From Actinoplanes octamycinicus (lineage in GTDB: Bacteria; Actinomycetota; Actinomycetes; Mycobacteriales; Micromonosporaceae): a stretch of DNA of 64,000 nt. Within the stretch, counting starts at the first letter, position 1, and every line of letters starts with the position of its first letter. The stretch covers positions 8,227,501 to 8,291,500 of the forward strand of contig NZ_JACHNB010000001.1 of the NCBI RefSeq assembly GCF_014205225.1, read 5' to 3'. Below are positions 7,960-17,048 of this stretch, piece by piece. The position numbers were made by a program, and so were the translations under genes. A model generated the notes under the pieces. That model was not told where the DNA came from and made no database searches. It saw only the letters and a program-made list of their open reading frames with translations.

Positions 7960-8703
7960 ATGAATACGCAGCCCCGGCCGAACACCGCGTTTCGCGCCGC
8001 TCGGCTCGCCCTGCGGCTCTCCCAGGACGAGTTCGCCGAGCGGATCCGCGAGGCGGGCGCGCCCATGACTAAGCGAACGGTTCAGCGCTACGAGTCCGGC
8101 GAGATTCCCAACCCGCGGCCAGCGACCGCGCGGGCGCTGGAGATCGTTACTAGGCTCCCTATTTCCTCGCTCGGCTTCCCCGCCGACGTCGACGCCGTGG
8201 TGGTCGACGACGGGCGTGGCGGCCACGATCTCGAAGTCCGCCACACTCCGGTCCCAGTGACCGGCCCGGCCCGGACCGCCGGCGGTTACTCGGGCGTTTG
8301 GCTCAGCCGCTACGAGTTCTTCAGCAGCAGCCGGGAGAGCACGTACGCCGGGCTGCACTACGTCGTGCTGCTCCAGCACGACGACCAGCTGACCGTGCGC
8401 TCGGTGCCCGGCTCGGCGGCGTCCTCGCTAACTATGGACCTCACCGTGGACGGCAACGTGCTGACCGGCACGTGGACCGAGCAGACCGACCCACAGGGGC
8501 ACTACAAGGGTGCTCGCTACCACGGCGCGATCCAGCTGCTCGCCGAGCCGACCGGGCGCCGGCTGGCTGGCAAGTGGATCGGATTCGGCAAGGACATGGA
8601 CGTCAACACCGGCCCGTGGGAGCTGACCTTCCAGGACGCCAGCACCAGCAAGGCGGCGCTGGCAAAGTTCGACCGGAGGCCTGAGGCCGAGCATCGGCCC
8701 TAG
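7960..8703 (+). CDS. XRE-family transcriptional regulator with C-terminal beta-rich domain
   Basis: A 247-residue protein from ATG 7960. Residues about 6-55 form a Cro/C1 helix-turn-helix (AFRAARLALRLSQDEFAERI, KRTVQRYESGEI). A C-terminal domain of about 150 residues is rich in predicted beta strands (YAGLHYVVLLQHDDQLTV, GNVLTGTWTEQTDPQGHY, GRRLAGKWIGFGKDMDVN) and resembles a lipocalin-like or small-ligand barrel. It probably binds DNA with the front and a ligand with the back. Direct repeats lie just upstream and a terminator follows at once, so it is a single-gene unit. Confidence 0.8.
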   Translation: MNTQPRPNTAFRAARLALRLSQDEFAERIREAGAPMTKRTVQRYESGEIPNPRPATARALEIVTRLPISSLGFPADVDAVVVDDGRGGHDLEVRHTPVPVTGPARTAGGYSGVWLSRYEFFSSSRESTYAGLHYVVLLQHDDQLTVRSVPGSAASSLTMDLTVDGNVLTGTWTEQTDPQGHYKGARYHGAIQLLAEPTGRRLAGKWIGFGKDMDVNTGPWELTFQDASTSKAALAKFDRRPEAEHRP

Positions 8704-8716
8704 GGAACTGGTGTTA

Positions 8717-8752
8717 AACGCGGGTTGATCAGAGTCTTGATCGGCCCGCGTT
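8717..8752 (+). terminator. Hairpin terminator after the XRE gene
   Basis: AACGCGGG at 8717-8724 pairs exactly with CCCGCGTT at 8745-8752, and GATCA (8727-8731) pairs with TGATC (8738-8742) inside. The hairpin is followed by a U-rich run in RNA (TTGTTGTTG) and begins 13 bases past the stop. This fits an intrinsic terminator well. Confidence 0.8.
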
Positions 8753-8909
8753 GTTGTTGAGCGGTGGTTGTGGGTCGGGGTTTGTCCTGTTGGCGGGTTG
8801 GAGGGTTGCTGGTGAACGGTGGGTTCCGACTGTCAGGTGAGGGCCCAGCCTTGGAGTTGGTGGGTGAGGCCGAGGGCGGCGAGGCGGGCGAGGTTGGTGG
8901 CGGCTGCTA

Positions 8910-10147
8910 GTGCCCTGACCAAGAACGTTTGGGGTGTTGGGGTCAGGCCGCTCGGGTGGCGGGTTGGCCCCAGCGTCGTTGTCGTTCGCTGCGGACGCGG
9001 GCTCGTTCGCGGCGTTGAGCGTCCAGGACGTCGGGGTGACGGGCGTGGGCGTTGCGCCAGCGTAGGTAGGCGTGCAGTTTCCTGGCCAGGACGGTGTGGT
9101 TCGGATGGTTCGAGCCGGCGATCACGAACGTGCGTAGCGGCCCGAACTGCGCCTCGATCGGGTTGGCCCAGGACGCATACGTCGGTGTGAAGCAGAGTTC
9201 GACCTTGTTGCGGGCCGCCCAGGCACGGATTCGTTTGCCCTTATGCGCGGACAGATTGTCCAAGATGATGTAGATCGGTGCCCCGTCCGGCCGGGCCCGG
9301 CGAATGGATTTCAGCGCGGCGAGGGTTTGCGCGGCGCCTTTGCGGCGCCGGACGACGCCCCAGAGCTGGTCGTCGCCGACGCTGTAGCAGCCGTGGAACT
9401 GCCGCACCCCATGCAGCTTGTGATAGTTCGCCGGGAGCCGGTCGGGATGCCCGGCAGGTGCCCAGCCGGCACCGCCATGGGGGCGGACTGCGAGGGGCCC
9501 GAACTCGTCGAACGCGAACACCCGCTGCGGCATGTGGCTGCTCACGTACTCGATGCGGGCGAGTTTGGCGTCGCGGTCGGGGTCGGTGGATTCCTTCCAG
9601 GTCTTGGTCCGCTGGAAGGTGATGCCGTTGTGGTGCAGGATCTGCCGCAGCCGTTCCCGCCCGATCTCGATGGACCGGGCGGGCTGCAAGGTCAGATAGT
9701 CGGCGAGTTTGCGGATGCTCCACCGGGTGAACGGCCGCCCCAGACTCTCGGGGCGCGCCTTGGCCGTCGTGACGATGAACTGCTCGTCGTCAGGACTGAT
9801 CTGGCGGGGACGGCCACCCGCCCACCGAGGGTCCAGGCTGGCCATCCCTGTCTCGTTGAACCGGTGGATGACCTGCCGGATCGTGTCCTCGTCGGCCTGC
9901 ACGAGCCGGGCGATGGCCGGCACTGTGTTCCCGCCCGCGGATGCGAGCACGACCATGGCCCGGCGTAATCGGATCGGTGAGCCGGTGCCCCGGCGAGTGA
10001 TGCGCAGCAGCGTTTGACCTTCCTGGTCACTGAGCCGCCGCACGCGTACTGGATCTGCCACCAGCACAGCCTGAACGCCATTATGCCGCCCGCCCGTGAA
10101 CCCGACGGCGTGTCATCCAACACCGTGAACGTTCTTGGTCAGGGCAC
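8910..10147 (-). mobile_element. IS630-family insertion sequence, complete
   Basis: A 1238-bp element bounded by perfect 20-bp inverted repeats: GTGCCCTGACCAAGAACGTT at 8910-8929 and its complement at 10128-10147. TA dinucleotides flank it (8908-8909 and 10148-10149), the target duplication of IS630/Tc1-mariner elements. It carries one intact transposase gene. Perfect ends and an open gene suggest recent insertion and possible activity. Confidence 0.93.
8943..10067 (-). CDS. IS630-family DDE transposase
   Basis: A 374-residue transposase filling the element. The N-terminal helix-turn-helix region (TVPAIARLVQADEDTIRQVI, then GMASLDPRWAGGRPR) is followed by the DDE catalytic core. The first Asp is in VFAFDEFGPLAVRP, the second in YIILDNLSAHKGKR and the Glu in WANPIEAQFGPLRTFV. 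The start appears to be GTG at 10067. The 3' end reaches within about 35 bases of the left inverted repeat. No internal stop or frameshift is seen. Confidence 0.93.
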   Translation of the reverse strand: MLVADPVRVRRLSDQEGQTLLRITRRGTGSPIRLRRAMVVLASAGGNTVPAIARLVQADEDTIRQVIHRFNETGMASLDPRWAGGRPRQISPDDEQFIVTTAKARPESLGRPFTRWSIRKLADYLTLQPARSIEIGRERLRQILHHNGITFQRTKTWKESTDPDRDAKLARIEYVSSHMPQRVFAFDEFGPLAVRPHGGAGWAPAGHPDRLPANYHKLHGVRQFHGCYSVGDDQLWGVVRRRKGAAQTLAALKSIRRARPDGAPIYIILDNLSAHKGKRIRAWAARNKVELCFTPTYASWANPIEAQFGPLRTFVIAGSNHPNHTVLARKLHAYLRWRNAHARHPDVLDAQRRERARVRSERQRRWGQPATRAA

Positions 10148-10491
10148 TAGGAGGGTGAAGTCGGCGGCGACGCGGTGCAGTCCGCGCATGCGGGCGTGGC
10201 GTCCGCCGTGGCGGCGGCGCATCAGGTGGGCGATCTTGCGTTCGACTTTGGGTCGGGTGGCTTGGTAGTCGGCTTTCCAGGCGGGGTCGGTCTGTCGGGT
10301 GCGGGCGGTGCTCAGGTGGGTTTCCCAGCGGCTGATGGTGATGTGCCGGCCGGTTTTCGCTGTGGTGCATTGCGGGCGTAGCGGGCAGTCGGTGCAGGCG
10401 GCGCCGAAGTCGGCTTGGCCGGCGTGCCGGTCGTGGCCGGTGATCGGGCGGATCGTGGTGGTGACCTGGTTCGGGCAGGTGCCTCAATCAT

Positions 10492-10503
10492 CGATACGTA
10501 TCG
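10492..10503. repeat. 12-bp palindrome at the IS1182 remnant boundary
   Basis: CGATACGTATCG is a perfect palindrome lying where similarity to the IS1182 transposase stops and the I36-type gene's downstream sequence begins. It may mark a recombination junction or belong to the terminator region of the inhibitor gene. Confidence 0.35.
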
Positions 10504-10526
10504 CATGACGAGTGGCGTTGCAGTAT

Positions 10527-10892
10527 TTAGCCGCAGGAGCTGCCGAGCTTTGCGGAGGACCCCCAGCGACCGACGGAGAAGAAAGTCAGGTCAGCGATCG
10601 ACTGGTGCGGCTGAATGCAGGTATGGGAACCCCCGTAGTTACTGCCGCGGTAGATCCGCAGGCCGCGCGACGTGTTGTTGATAGCAGAGAACGTGTCGTC
10701 GTTCCAGGGCTCAGGCAACTGGCTTGTGCTCGCGGTGTAGTGCACCGGCGTTCCGCCGAAGTTCAGCTGCGGGTAGATGCAGTACTGCCCCGACGGGCAG
10801 CTGACGGCGTACGCAGGGCTCACCGCGAGAAACGTCGTTCCCAGAGTAGCGATCGCGGCTCCGGCGACCATGACCTTTATGCGCTGACTCAT
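10527..10892 (-). CDS. Secreted peptidase-inhibitor I36-like protein
   Basis: A 121-residue exported protein. The Sec signal peptide is MSQRIKVMVAGAAIATLG followed by a hydrophobic run ending SPAYA. The mature domain starts VSCPSGQYCIYPQLNFGG and has the beta/gamma-crystallin-like pattern of the I36 (streptomycete SMI-type) family: AINNTSRGLRIYRGSNYGG, with four cysteines for two disulfides. Family members inhibit metallopeptidases or act as extracellular structural proteins; which applies here cannot be told. The ATG at 10892 is preferred over 10925 because AAAGG lies upstream and the signal peptide starts there. Confidence 0.85.
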   Translation of the reverse strand: MSQRIKVMVAGAAIATLGTTFLAVSPAYAVSCPSGQYCIYPQLNFGGTPVHYTASTSQLPEPWNDDTFSAINNTSRGLRIYRGSNYGGSHTCIQPHQSIADLTFFSVGRWGSSAKLGSSCG

Positions 10893-11081
10893 CTCTGTAC
10901 CTTTCCATTCGTTTCGATCTGGCAACGCTTCGCTGGCACCTATGAAGCAGTACCGCTCGCGTCTCCGTCCGTGGACAAAAGCTGGACGTCTGGATAGGCG
11001 CCGGAACGGCGCAGCACCCTGGCGGACCGACGGGAATTCGTCTCCGTGGTCACACGCCGGGATGGCGAGGCCTCTGTCTGA

Positions 11082-11231
11082 TTAGTGGCACGAAGGTTGT
11101 TCGGCCGCTGCCCGGGGCGGCGTGACCGCGGACTCGGGCAACGCGGCGGTCGCGGCCGTCGCGAGCGCGGTCAGGGCCGGCGTCGCAACGACGCCGAGCG
11201 TGACACGGATTGCCGTGTGATTCGTGATCAC
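11082..11231 (-). CDS. Possible small alanine-rich peptide
   Basis: A 49-residue frame from GTG 11231: it reads ITNHTAIRVTLGVV, then ATPALTALATAATAAL, PESAVTPPRAAAEQ and ends PSCH. The frame stays open upstream of the GTG with sensible sequence (LGVGIDNAGK), so this may be the tail of a decayed gene. The hydrophobic middle could be a signal or membrane helix. No clear ribosome site. Weak call. Confidence 0.3.
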   Translation of the reverse strand: MITNHTAIRVTLGVVATPALTALATAATAALPESAVTPPRAAAEQPSCH

Positions 11232-11848
11232 TTTCCCCGCGTTGTCGATCCCAACGCCTAGCGAGGCCGCAGCAAAACGCTAATGGCAGCATCCTGGCAG
11301 ATTATTCTCATCATTTCCCCGTTCGACGCAAACCTGAGAAGAACTTTCCGAGGCGCAGCCGCAGGATCGCACGCTACCTGCCCGACAAGATCGATGAACG
11401 TGCATGACATGCCATTTGCGCGGTGCGTGAAATCGGACTTCACTCCACCCGGCGTCGCCTCCTTCTTCCGGGCTAGATCAAATTTATCCCCCATCAAGCA
11501 TGGGCTCCCCCGCGATCTTCTCACCGTGAGGCTGTTCGCGATCGCCTGCAGCGCTCGCACTGCATGTGCACCTTGGCATGGAAGCGGGCCACATTCCCGA
11601 AAGCCACGAAGGCGGAAATCCGTGGAACTGATGCCTGTCAGTTAAATCTGGCTGGACATAAATTAGGTCATTATCCGCAATGAGGCGGAGTCCGGATACG
11701 CCCCACCGATCTACTTGCCAGTCCCACCACCGGTCGTTCAGCGTCCCCAAGTCGCGCACTCAGCAATCATGCCGGATGAGTAGCTCACCAGACGACGCAC
11801 TGTCATGCCGCGATCCGCGTGCTGGTCGCTTGCGCACCGCCTCTCGGG
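11232..11848. other. Lower-GC stretch with only doubtful ORFs
   Basis: Base composition drops relative to the neighbours, which suggests acquired DNA. Two minus-strand frames are conceivable: 11258-11560, with a plausible C-terminal part starting MSCTFIDLVGQVACD, and 11484-11759, whose first 50 residues (RWWDWQVDRWGVSGLRLIAD) look protein-like before degrading. They overlap in different frames, so at most one is real. Both are best treated as remnants. Confidence 0.3.
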
Positions 11849-12283
11849 TCAGTCACTTGCGTCGAGCCCGAAGGCGTCCGAACGTGCGCGGCGGGAGCCT
11901 TCGTCATCGAGCCACTCGACGGTCAGGAGCAGGCCGCGGTAGGGGAACCGGCCGCGATCCCAGTACTCCAGTTCTTCGGCCACGGTATCCGCGTCTTCCA
12001 CGAAGTCGTCGAATCCGCCGTCATTCAGGGCGAGGTAGCCGGTCACGTGCTCGCGTGGCTCTGACCAGCGACGCCACCAGAGGTGACCACCGAGCTGCCG
12101 CCAGGATGTGTCAAAGCGCAGGTAGAGAACGCCGAACGGCTCGCCCTGGTCCGCGAGCACGCCGGCACGCTCGCGGTAGGGGTCGAATCGGGGATCGGGG
12201 TCGGCGTGGCCGGGCGGCGGACGGAACGGCATATGCCCATGATCGCGTGCACTGATCTGCCGCAGACCTTCCACAGCGGTCAT
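11849..12283 (-). CDS. Uncharacterised acidic protein
   Basis: A 144-residue protein from ATG 12283 (an internal ATG at 12232 is an alternative start). It is rich in acidic and aromatic residues: FGVLYLRFDTSWRQLGGHLW, then DDFVEDADTVAEELEYWDRG, then RGLLLTVEWLDDEGSRRARS. There is no signal peptide or membrane segment. Such small acidic Trp-rich proteins resemble immunity-like or uncharacterised actinobacterial proteins, but no family is recognised. The 325-base stretch 12284-12608 downstream of the next start shows no gene. Confidence 0.55.
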   Translation of the reverse strand: MTAVEGLRQISARDHGHMPFRPPPGHADPDPRFDPYRERAGVLADQGEPFGVLYLRFDTSWRQLGGHLWWRRWSEPREHVTGYLALNDGGFDDFVEDADTVAEELEYWDRGRFPYRGLLLTVEWLDDEGSRRARSDAFGLDASD

Positions 12284-12608
12284 CGCGGGGAGAGAACCGC
12301 ACGAAGGTGCACCGGCGCCCGGCACTTGGACAGGTTGAGCCCGTTCCCATCGCCTGTTCCGACTCCGTGATCGGCGTAGGTGCCCCGATGTCCGGCGTCT
12401 ACGCCGTGCTACCAGGCGAGAGGGAGGGACGCCCGCGGATTGCGGCACAGGCGGATGCCAGCCCGGCACGCTGGTGAATCATCGGCGAATGCGTTGCGGA
12501 CGGAATTGTTCGTCGAGGACATGGACGTCAGCGTCGAGGTGGAGCGAGGTGCCGAGGCGTCACCGCGGCACACCGGAAGGTTGATCGTGGCGAATGTATG
12601 ATCGGGTA

Positions 12609-13721
12609 ATGTCACCGAAGAGGCCGACGTTGGCTGACGTCGCCGCTGCGGCGAACGTGTCCACCGCAGCGGTTTCCCGGGTCCTCAACAATGCCCCCGG
12701 GGTGGCACCGCAGACCCGCGAGCACGTCCAGCGGGTGATCGCCCAGCTCGGATACCGGCCCGATCCCGTCGCACGGGCACTGGCCTTCGGCCACGGCAGC
12801 GTGGTGGAGCTGGTAGTCGTCGATGACGCCGCGGTCTTCGGCGACAGCCCGTACTACGGTCGAGTGACCGCCGGGATCCTGCAGGAACTCGCCGGCGGGG
12901 AGGCGCAGTTGCGGGTCCACGTGGTCGACGAGTCCGGCGCGGCCGCCCTGCTGGCGAAGATCGCCGACACGGTGAGCGTGGGTGTCATCTTGATCAATGT
13001 GGCACCGGATCTGGCGGCAACTTTTCATGCGCGGTGTGAACGGGTGGTCTCGATGGGCCCGTCCGCCCCAGGGGTCCCGTTCGTCGACATGGAGAATGCC
13101 GACGGCGCGTACGCGGCGGTCGTGCACCTGCACGAGACCGGGCGCCGCCGCATCGTCGCGCTACACGGTCAGGAAGGCAATCCGTGCGCCGAGGCCAGGC
13201 GCGAAGGATTCCGGCGCGCGGTGCGTGACCTCGGGCTGGCCGACATCTCCGCGGTCGGCAAGTTCCGCCGGGAGGCGGGCTACGAGCTGACGCTGCGCCT
13301 GCTGGCCGAGGAGGCGGACGTGGACGCGTTCTTCGTCGGCTGTGACCTGATGGCGACCGGAGTGATGCAGGCTCTGGCCGACACGGGCCGGCGGGTCCCC
13401 GAGGATGTGGCGGTCGTGGGATTCGACGACAGTGTGATCGCCGTCTGCACCACCCCGCCGTTGTCCTCCGTGCGTCAGCCGGTCGAGACGATGGCCGCGG
13501 CGGCCACCCGTGCGCTGGTGAATCGGCAAACCGCGCCGTACTGGCGGCGGGTGTTCCCCGCTGTCCTGCAAGTGCGCCAGAGCTCCGCCGAGGCTGACCG
13601 CCCCGGTGTCGTGGCCGGGCGCCGCGAGGGTGTGGATCGGCGGCCTACGGGCGCCGGCGTGGCGATGTCGCCAGGTAGCCGTGTGGGTACGGCAGCGGCC
13701 GACGATCCCCGGCGACGGTGA
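12609..13721 (+). CDS. LacI-family transcriptional repressor
   Basis: A 370-residue regulator from ATG 12609. The HTH is [20 protein letters not shown] with the hinge helix [20 protein letters not shown] and [13 protein letters not shown] periplasmic-binding-like sensor domain follows ([69 protein letters not shown]). It faces, and overlaps by 77 bases, the end of a deleted aldo/keto reductase. A perfect LacI-type palindrome lies just upstream of that gene, so the reductase was probably its target. The last about 40 residues are low-complexity and extend past normal LacI length. Confidence 0.9.
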   Translation: MSPKRPTLADVAAAANVSTAAVSRVLNNAPGVAPQTREHVQRVIAQLGYRPDPVARALAFGHGSVVELVVVDDAAVFGDSPYYGRVTAGILQELAGGEAQLRVHVVDESGAAALLAKIADTVSVGVILINVAPDLAATFHARCERVVSMGPSAPGVPFVDMENADGAYAAVVHLHETGRRRIVALHGQEGNPCAEARREGFRRAVRDLGLADISAVGKFRREAGYELTLRLLAEEADVDAFFVGCDLMATGVMQALADTGRRVPEDVAVVGFDDSVIAVCTTPPLSSVRQPVETMAAAATRALVNRQTAPYWRRVFPAVLQVRQSSAEADRPGVVAGRREGVDRRPTGAGVAMSPGSRVGTAAADDPRRR

Positions 13722-14213
13722 GGCTTTCCATGTGCTTGTCGGTGAGCGACCAGCCGGACGCGCCCAGGTTGTCCGCGAGCTGATCGACCGCGCTCGCACC
13801 AGCCCGTCGAGAGTCGACAGGGTTTCCTCCAGCGGGGTGGATTCGTCGAACGCGTGCACCTGGTACAGGTCGATGTAGTCGGTGCCCAGCCGTCGCAGGC
13901 TTGCGTGCACGGCCGCGATGATGTGCTTACGCCCTGCGCCATGGTCGTTCGGGCCGCCACCGGTCGGCCAGAAGCACTTCGTGGCGATGACCAACTCGTC
14001 ACGGGTCCGAGCGGCCAGCCAGCGGCCGATGATCTCCTCGGACGCACCGCCGCCGTACACATCGGCGGTGTCGATGAAATTGCCGCCGGCATCGACGTAC
14101 CGGTCGAGCAGTAGCCGGGACGCCGCCTCGTCGGCCTCGCCCCCGAATGTCATCGAGCCCAGACACAACTCACTGACCAGCAGTCCACTCGCACCCACAT
14201 ATCTGTGCTCCAT
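13645..14213 (-). pseudogene. Aldo/keto reductase with internal deletion
   Basis: The ATG at 14213 begins [19 protein letters not shown]. It proceeds through [29 protein letters not shown] and [14 protein letters not shown] to TLDGLVRA, which is the first about 130 residues of a ~320-residue reductase with Asp, Tyr, Lys and His in place. The next bases encode, in another frame, the family's C-terminal end ([20 protein letters not shown], then PLPYPHGYL), ending at 13645. About 170 codons are missing and the frame is broken, so the enzyme is not made. Confidence 0.8.
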
Positions 14214-14251
14214 GCTGCCATTCTGGTTCGTCGTGAGCCCGCCGCTGCCCA

Positions 14252-14263
14252 GTAAGCGCTTAC
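14252..14263 (-). promoter_or_regulatory. LacI-family operator palindrome
   Basis: GTAAGCGCTTAC is a perfect 12-bp palindrome with the central CG typical of LacI/GalR-type operators. It lies 39-50 bases upstream of the reductase start at 14213 and within 1.7 kb of the LacI gene start. The rest of 14214-14613 shows no gene. Confidence 0.75.
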
Positions 14264-14613
14264 GACTTTCGCACCATGCCGATGTTCGGTAAGCCCACAC
14301 GGCGGACCACAGCGCCAAGTCCGCCCGCCCGCGTCGAACTCGCCCCATGAGCCGGGCTGATGTCACCATGATCGAATGCACTGGCATCGGCATGTCCGGA
14401 CCTCAGCAAGGTGACCTGACGGTACTCCCGGTCACCGAAGCGCAGCGCGCACCAATGGTGCCGGGCCGTAGCTCCCGAGAGCATGCGCCCTCCGTACGGG
14501 CAATCATGAAGCGAACCGGGTGTCGGCGCACCGACCTGCCGCAGCGGACGTCGACCAAAGAACATGATCGCGATCACAGCCCCGCCGGTCGCACCCACCA
14601 TAGAGTTGCTCGG

Positions 14614-15417
14614 GTGGAGCCTCGCCATATCGCCCGTGACGGTGCCGGGCTGCACGCCCTGTGGCGCCCCGGCATTGGCATGCCGCTGGTCTTCGTTCCG
14701 GGTGTGATGACCGACGCCAAGGGATGGCGGCGTGTCGTGGCCTCCGTCGAGGGTCCGGAGCCGACCCTCATCCTCAACCGACGCGGCCGGGTGCCCAGCG
14801 GACCGCTCGGAAACGACTACGGTATCGAGACCGAGGTACTCGACCTGCTGGCATGGCTTGACTGGCTGGACGAGCCGGCGCGGTTGTTCGGCTGGAGTTA
14901 CGGCGGACTTGTCGCCATCGAAACGGCGACGCGGTCCGCGGCGGTGCGGCACGTGATCGCGTATGAACCGGTGCTGCGTCCGTTCGGAGCCGCCGCCGTA
15001 CCGGCGTTGCACGCGGCGGTCGCTGTCGATGACCTGGACCGGGCTGTCGAGGTGGTCAACCTCGAGGTTTCGAAGTACTCGCCGGAACACGTCGCAGCAC
15101 TGCGGGCCAGCCCCGCCTGGGAATCATTGCGATTGTGGGCGGCGCCTGTGGCGCAGGAGCTGGCCGCGCTCAACGCCTTCACCCCTGATACTGGAAGATG
15201 GGCCGCGCTGGAGGTGCCGGTCGACCTTGTCGTCGGCGAGCACAGCCGGGACGCCGATCCCTACGGCACCGCCTTCACCGCTGTCGAGCGGCTGCTGCCG
15301 GGCGCGGCCGTGCATGTCTTACCTGGGCAGGGTCACCTCGCTCACATCGATGCGCCGGAAGTGCTGGGGAACCTCGTCAGCAACATCGTTGCCGGCCGCG
15401 CGACAGCCCTGGACTGA
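14614..15417 (+). CDS. Alpha/beta hydrolase
   Basis: A 267-residue alpha/beta-hydrolase-fold protein from GTG 14614; the longer frame from 14347 lacks protein-like sequence at its front. The nucleophile elbow is GWSYGG with Ser95. The acid may be in VDLVVGEHSRDADP and the catalytic His is in PGQGHLAHID. An oxyanion region FVPGVMTDAKGW is present. The substrate cannot be told from sequence. It is not in an operon with neighbours; the downstream 367 bases (15418-15784) hold only the repeated element described separately. Confidence 0.8.
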   Translation: MEPRHIARDGAGLHALWRPGIGMPLVFVPGVMTDAKGWRRVVASVEGPEPTLILNRRGRVPSGPLGNDYGIETEVLDLLAWLDWLDEPARLFGWSYGGLVAIETATRSAAVRHVIAYEPVLRPFGAAAVPALHAAVAVDDLDRAVEVVNLEVSKYSPEHVAALRASPAWESLRLWAAPVAQELAALNAFTPDTGRWAALEVPVDLVVGEHSRDADPYGTAFTAVERLLPGAAVHVLPGQGHLAHIDAPEVLGNLVSNIVAGRATALD

Positions 15418-15546
15418 GCGACGGCCGCATGCCGGACGCACAAGGTTCCATGCGAAGGTTGCTGCCGACGTCAGGCACGTTCCGCCTCCTCACCGGTCAC
15501 CGCGTGTTGAGCAGTGCGCTGGCCGACGACAGATGTCTGGTCCCAC

Positions 15547-15620
15547 GAGGGGTGGCGCCCAAACTCGCGAACATCCAAATCGGTAAGATCCCGCCGGTGC
15601 CGAAACTCAGCGACATCTGG
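15547..15620 (+). repeat. 74-base direct repeat, copy A
   Basis: This segment is about 86% identical, without gaps, to 31988-32061. The best-conserved core includes ATCGGTAAGA and CCGAAACTCAGCGACATCTG. In both copies one frame spells a peptide like LANIQIGKIPPVPKLSDIW, but most differences change amino acids. It lies 165 bases before a broken resolvase gene. It is probably a remnant of the same mobile element as copy B. Confidence 0.7.
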
Positions 15621-15784
15621 CATCGGAACTCGGAACTCACGAACAAAAGCGACCGATCAGCTGCCGGCCCCGCTCATGTCGGAGGCGAACTGCCGCTGGT
15701 GGTCGCGTAACTGCGTCCACAGCGCGGCGTGTCCTGTGATCTGTCCGGTGAGCGGGGCCATCCGTTACCGATAGGCTCACCGGC

Positions 15785-16124
15785 ATGACCGCCGTGCGGA
15801 TCGGCTACGCCCGCTGCTCCACCGACGAACAGGACCTCGAAGCGAACCGGCAGATCCTGCTCGACCTCGGCGTGTCCGCTGATCAGATCTACCTCGGCCG
15901 GGCGTACTCGGGCAGCACCCGCGTCCGGCTCGTCCCTGATCAGGCCCTCACGGGCGTCCGCACCGGTGACACCCTCGTGGTGCCGAAACTCGACCGGCTC
16001 ACCCGTTCGTTGCCCGACGCCCGGCAGATCGGCGACTCCCCTCGTCGAGCGCCGCGTTCGCCTGCAGCTCGGCACGATGCGGATGCGGCATGACCGCCGC
16101 AACCACGAACTCCGCCCGGCCTGA
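15785..16124 (+). pseudogene. Serine resolvase fragment, frameshifted and deleted
   Basis: The ATG at 15785 starts MTAVRIGYARCSTDEQDLEA with the catalytic-serine motif of Tn3-type resolvases. It then reads RTGDTLVVPKLDRLTRSLPD and ARQIGDS. An extra C near 16037 breaks the frame; in the next frame LVERRVRLQLGTMRMRH continues and ends at 16124. The rest of the catalytic domain and the DNA-binding tail are gone. It is evidence of a past transposon near the 74-base repeat. Confidence 0.8.
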
Positions 16125-16132
16125 ACACCCCC

Positions 16133-16960
16133 ATGGGAAGCGAGCACCACACCGTGTCGACCACCGCTGACAGGCCCGCCCTCACCGACCCCGCCCGGTT
16201 AGCGGCGGTACGCCGTTACGAGATCCTCGATGCCCCCACCGACGGCCAGTTCGACACCATCGCGGCGACCGCGGCAGCGGTGTGCGGCACCCCGATCGCC
16301 ACGGTCAGCATCGTCGACGCCGACCGGGTCTGGTTCGCCGCGGCCAAGGGACTCGATGGCGTCGCGCAGGTCGGCACCGAACCGGGACTGTGCGCGTCGG
16401 CGTTCTGCGCCGAGGGCCCGTACGTGGTCAACGACGCGGTCACGGATCCGCGCACCCTCGAGCATCCGCTGGTGCGTGGCGAGCTGGGGCTGCGGTTCTA
16501 CGCCGCCGCCCCGATCGTCACCGCCGACGGGCACCACCTCGGCACCGTAACCGCGATCGACGCGATGCCTCGGGAGCTGACCGAGGCGCAGACGACCGTG
16601 CTCGGCCATCTCGCCGACCTGGTCGCGCAGCACCTGGAGCTGCGCCTGGCCACCATCGAGGCGGTACGCGCCGAACGCCAGTTGCGTGACGATGCCGAGC
16701 AACGCGCGGCCGCCGCCGCCGAGCTCGCCGCCCGGATGCGAGCTGCGGCTGCGGTACAGGCGACCACGCCGCACCCTGAACGCTGTCAGCTCGGCGGCAC
16801 CGCCGGCTGCACCGCCCCGGCCGAGCTGAAGATCGCCGACTCGTGGGGCGACTCGGCCTGGGGCTGCACCATCCACGTCGAAGAGGCCATCCTCAACGTC
16901 CGGTCGGTGTTCATCGCCAACGAGGAGCTCGGCGGCCTCGCCGGCTACCTCAACCGCTGA
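16133..16960 (+). CDS. GAF-domain sensor protein
   Basis: A 275-residue soluble protein. Residues about 20-175 form a GAF domain: RRYEILDAPTDGQFDTIAA, IATVSIVDADRVWFAAAKGL, GLCASAFCAEGPYVVNDAV, RFYAAAPIVTADGHHLGTVT. A coiled-coil stretch (AVRAERQLRDDAEQRAAAAA) follows. A C-terminal module has three cysteines (ERCQLGGTAGCTAPAELKI, WGCTIHVEEA) and may bind metal. There is no kinase, cyclase or phosphatase domain, so it may be a stand-alone sensor. The GTG at 16154 is an alternative start. It begins only 9 bases after the resolvase remnant. Confidence 0.8.
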   Translation: MGSEHHTVSTTADRPALTDPARLAAVRRYEILDAPTDGQFDTIAATAAAVCGTPIATVSIVDADRVWFAAAKGLDGVAQVGTEPGLCASAFCAEGPYVVNDAVTDPRTLEHPLVRGELGLRFYAAAPIVTADGHHLGTVTAIDAMPRELTEAQTTVLGHLADLVAQHLELRLATIEAVRAERQLRDDAEQRAAAAAELAARMRAAAAVQATTPHPERCQLGGTAGCTAPAELKIADSWGDSAWGCTIHVEEAILNVRSVFIANEELGGLAGYLNR

Positions 16961-17048
16961 CCGTCACCACGAACCAACTGTCCGGCCGCCCGTACGGCCC
17001 CGCAGCCGGGTGACCGCCCACCATGGGTGTGCACCGCCGCTACCTGCG

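Larger units (their letters stand above)
8833..10486 (-). pseudogene. IS1182-type transposase C-terminus, split by an IS630 element
   Basis: Reading the minus strand from about 10486, the frame gives CPNQVTTTIRP, then FGAACTDCPLRPQCTTAKTG, then LMRRRHGGRHARMRGLHRV and AADFTLL at 10150. If the IS630 element and one TA copy are removed, the frame resumes at 8909 as AAATNLARLAALGLTHQL and ends QGWALT with a stop at 8833-8835. The cysteine cluster and the NLARLAALGL ending are typical of IS1182-family transposases. The 5' two thirds of the gene are missing beyond 10486, so the gene was dead or dying before or after the insertion. Confidence 0.85.

Noticed and set aside
10113..10487. 124-residue - strand ORF rich in Pro, His and Arg
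   Set aside because: Wrong frame of the IS1182 transposase remnant, whose true frame keeps the cysteine cluster.
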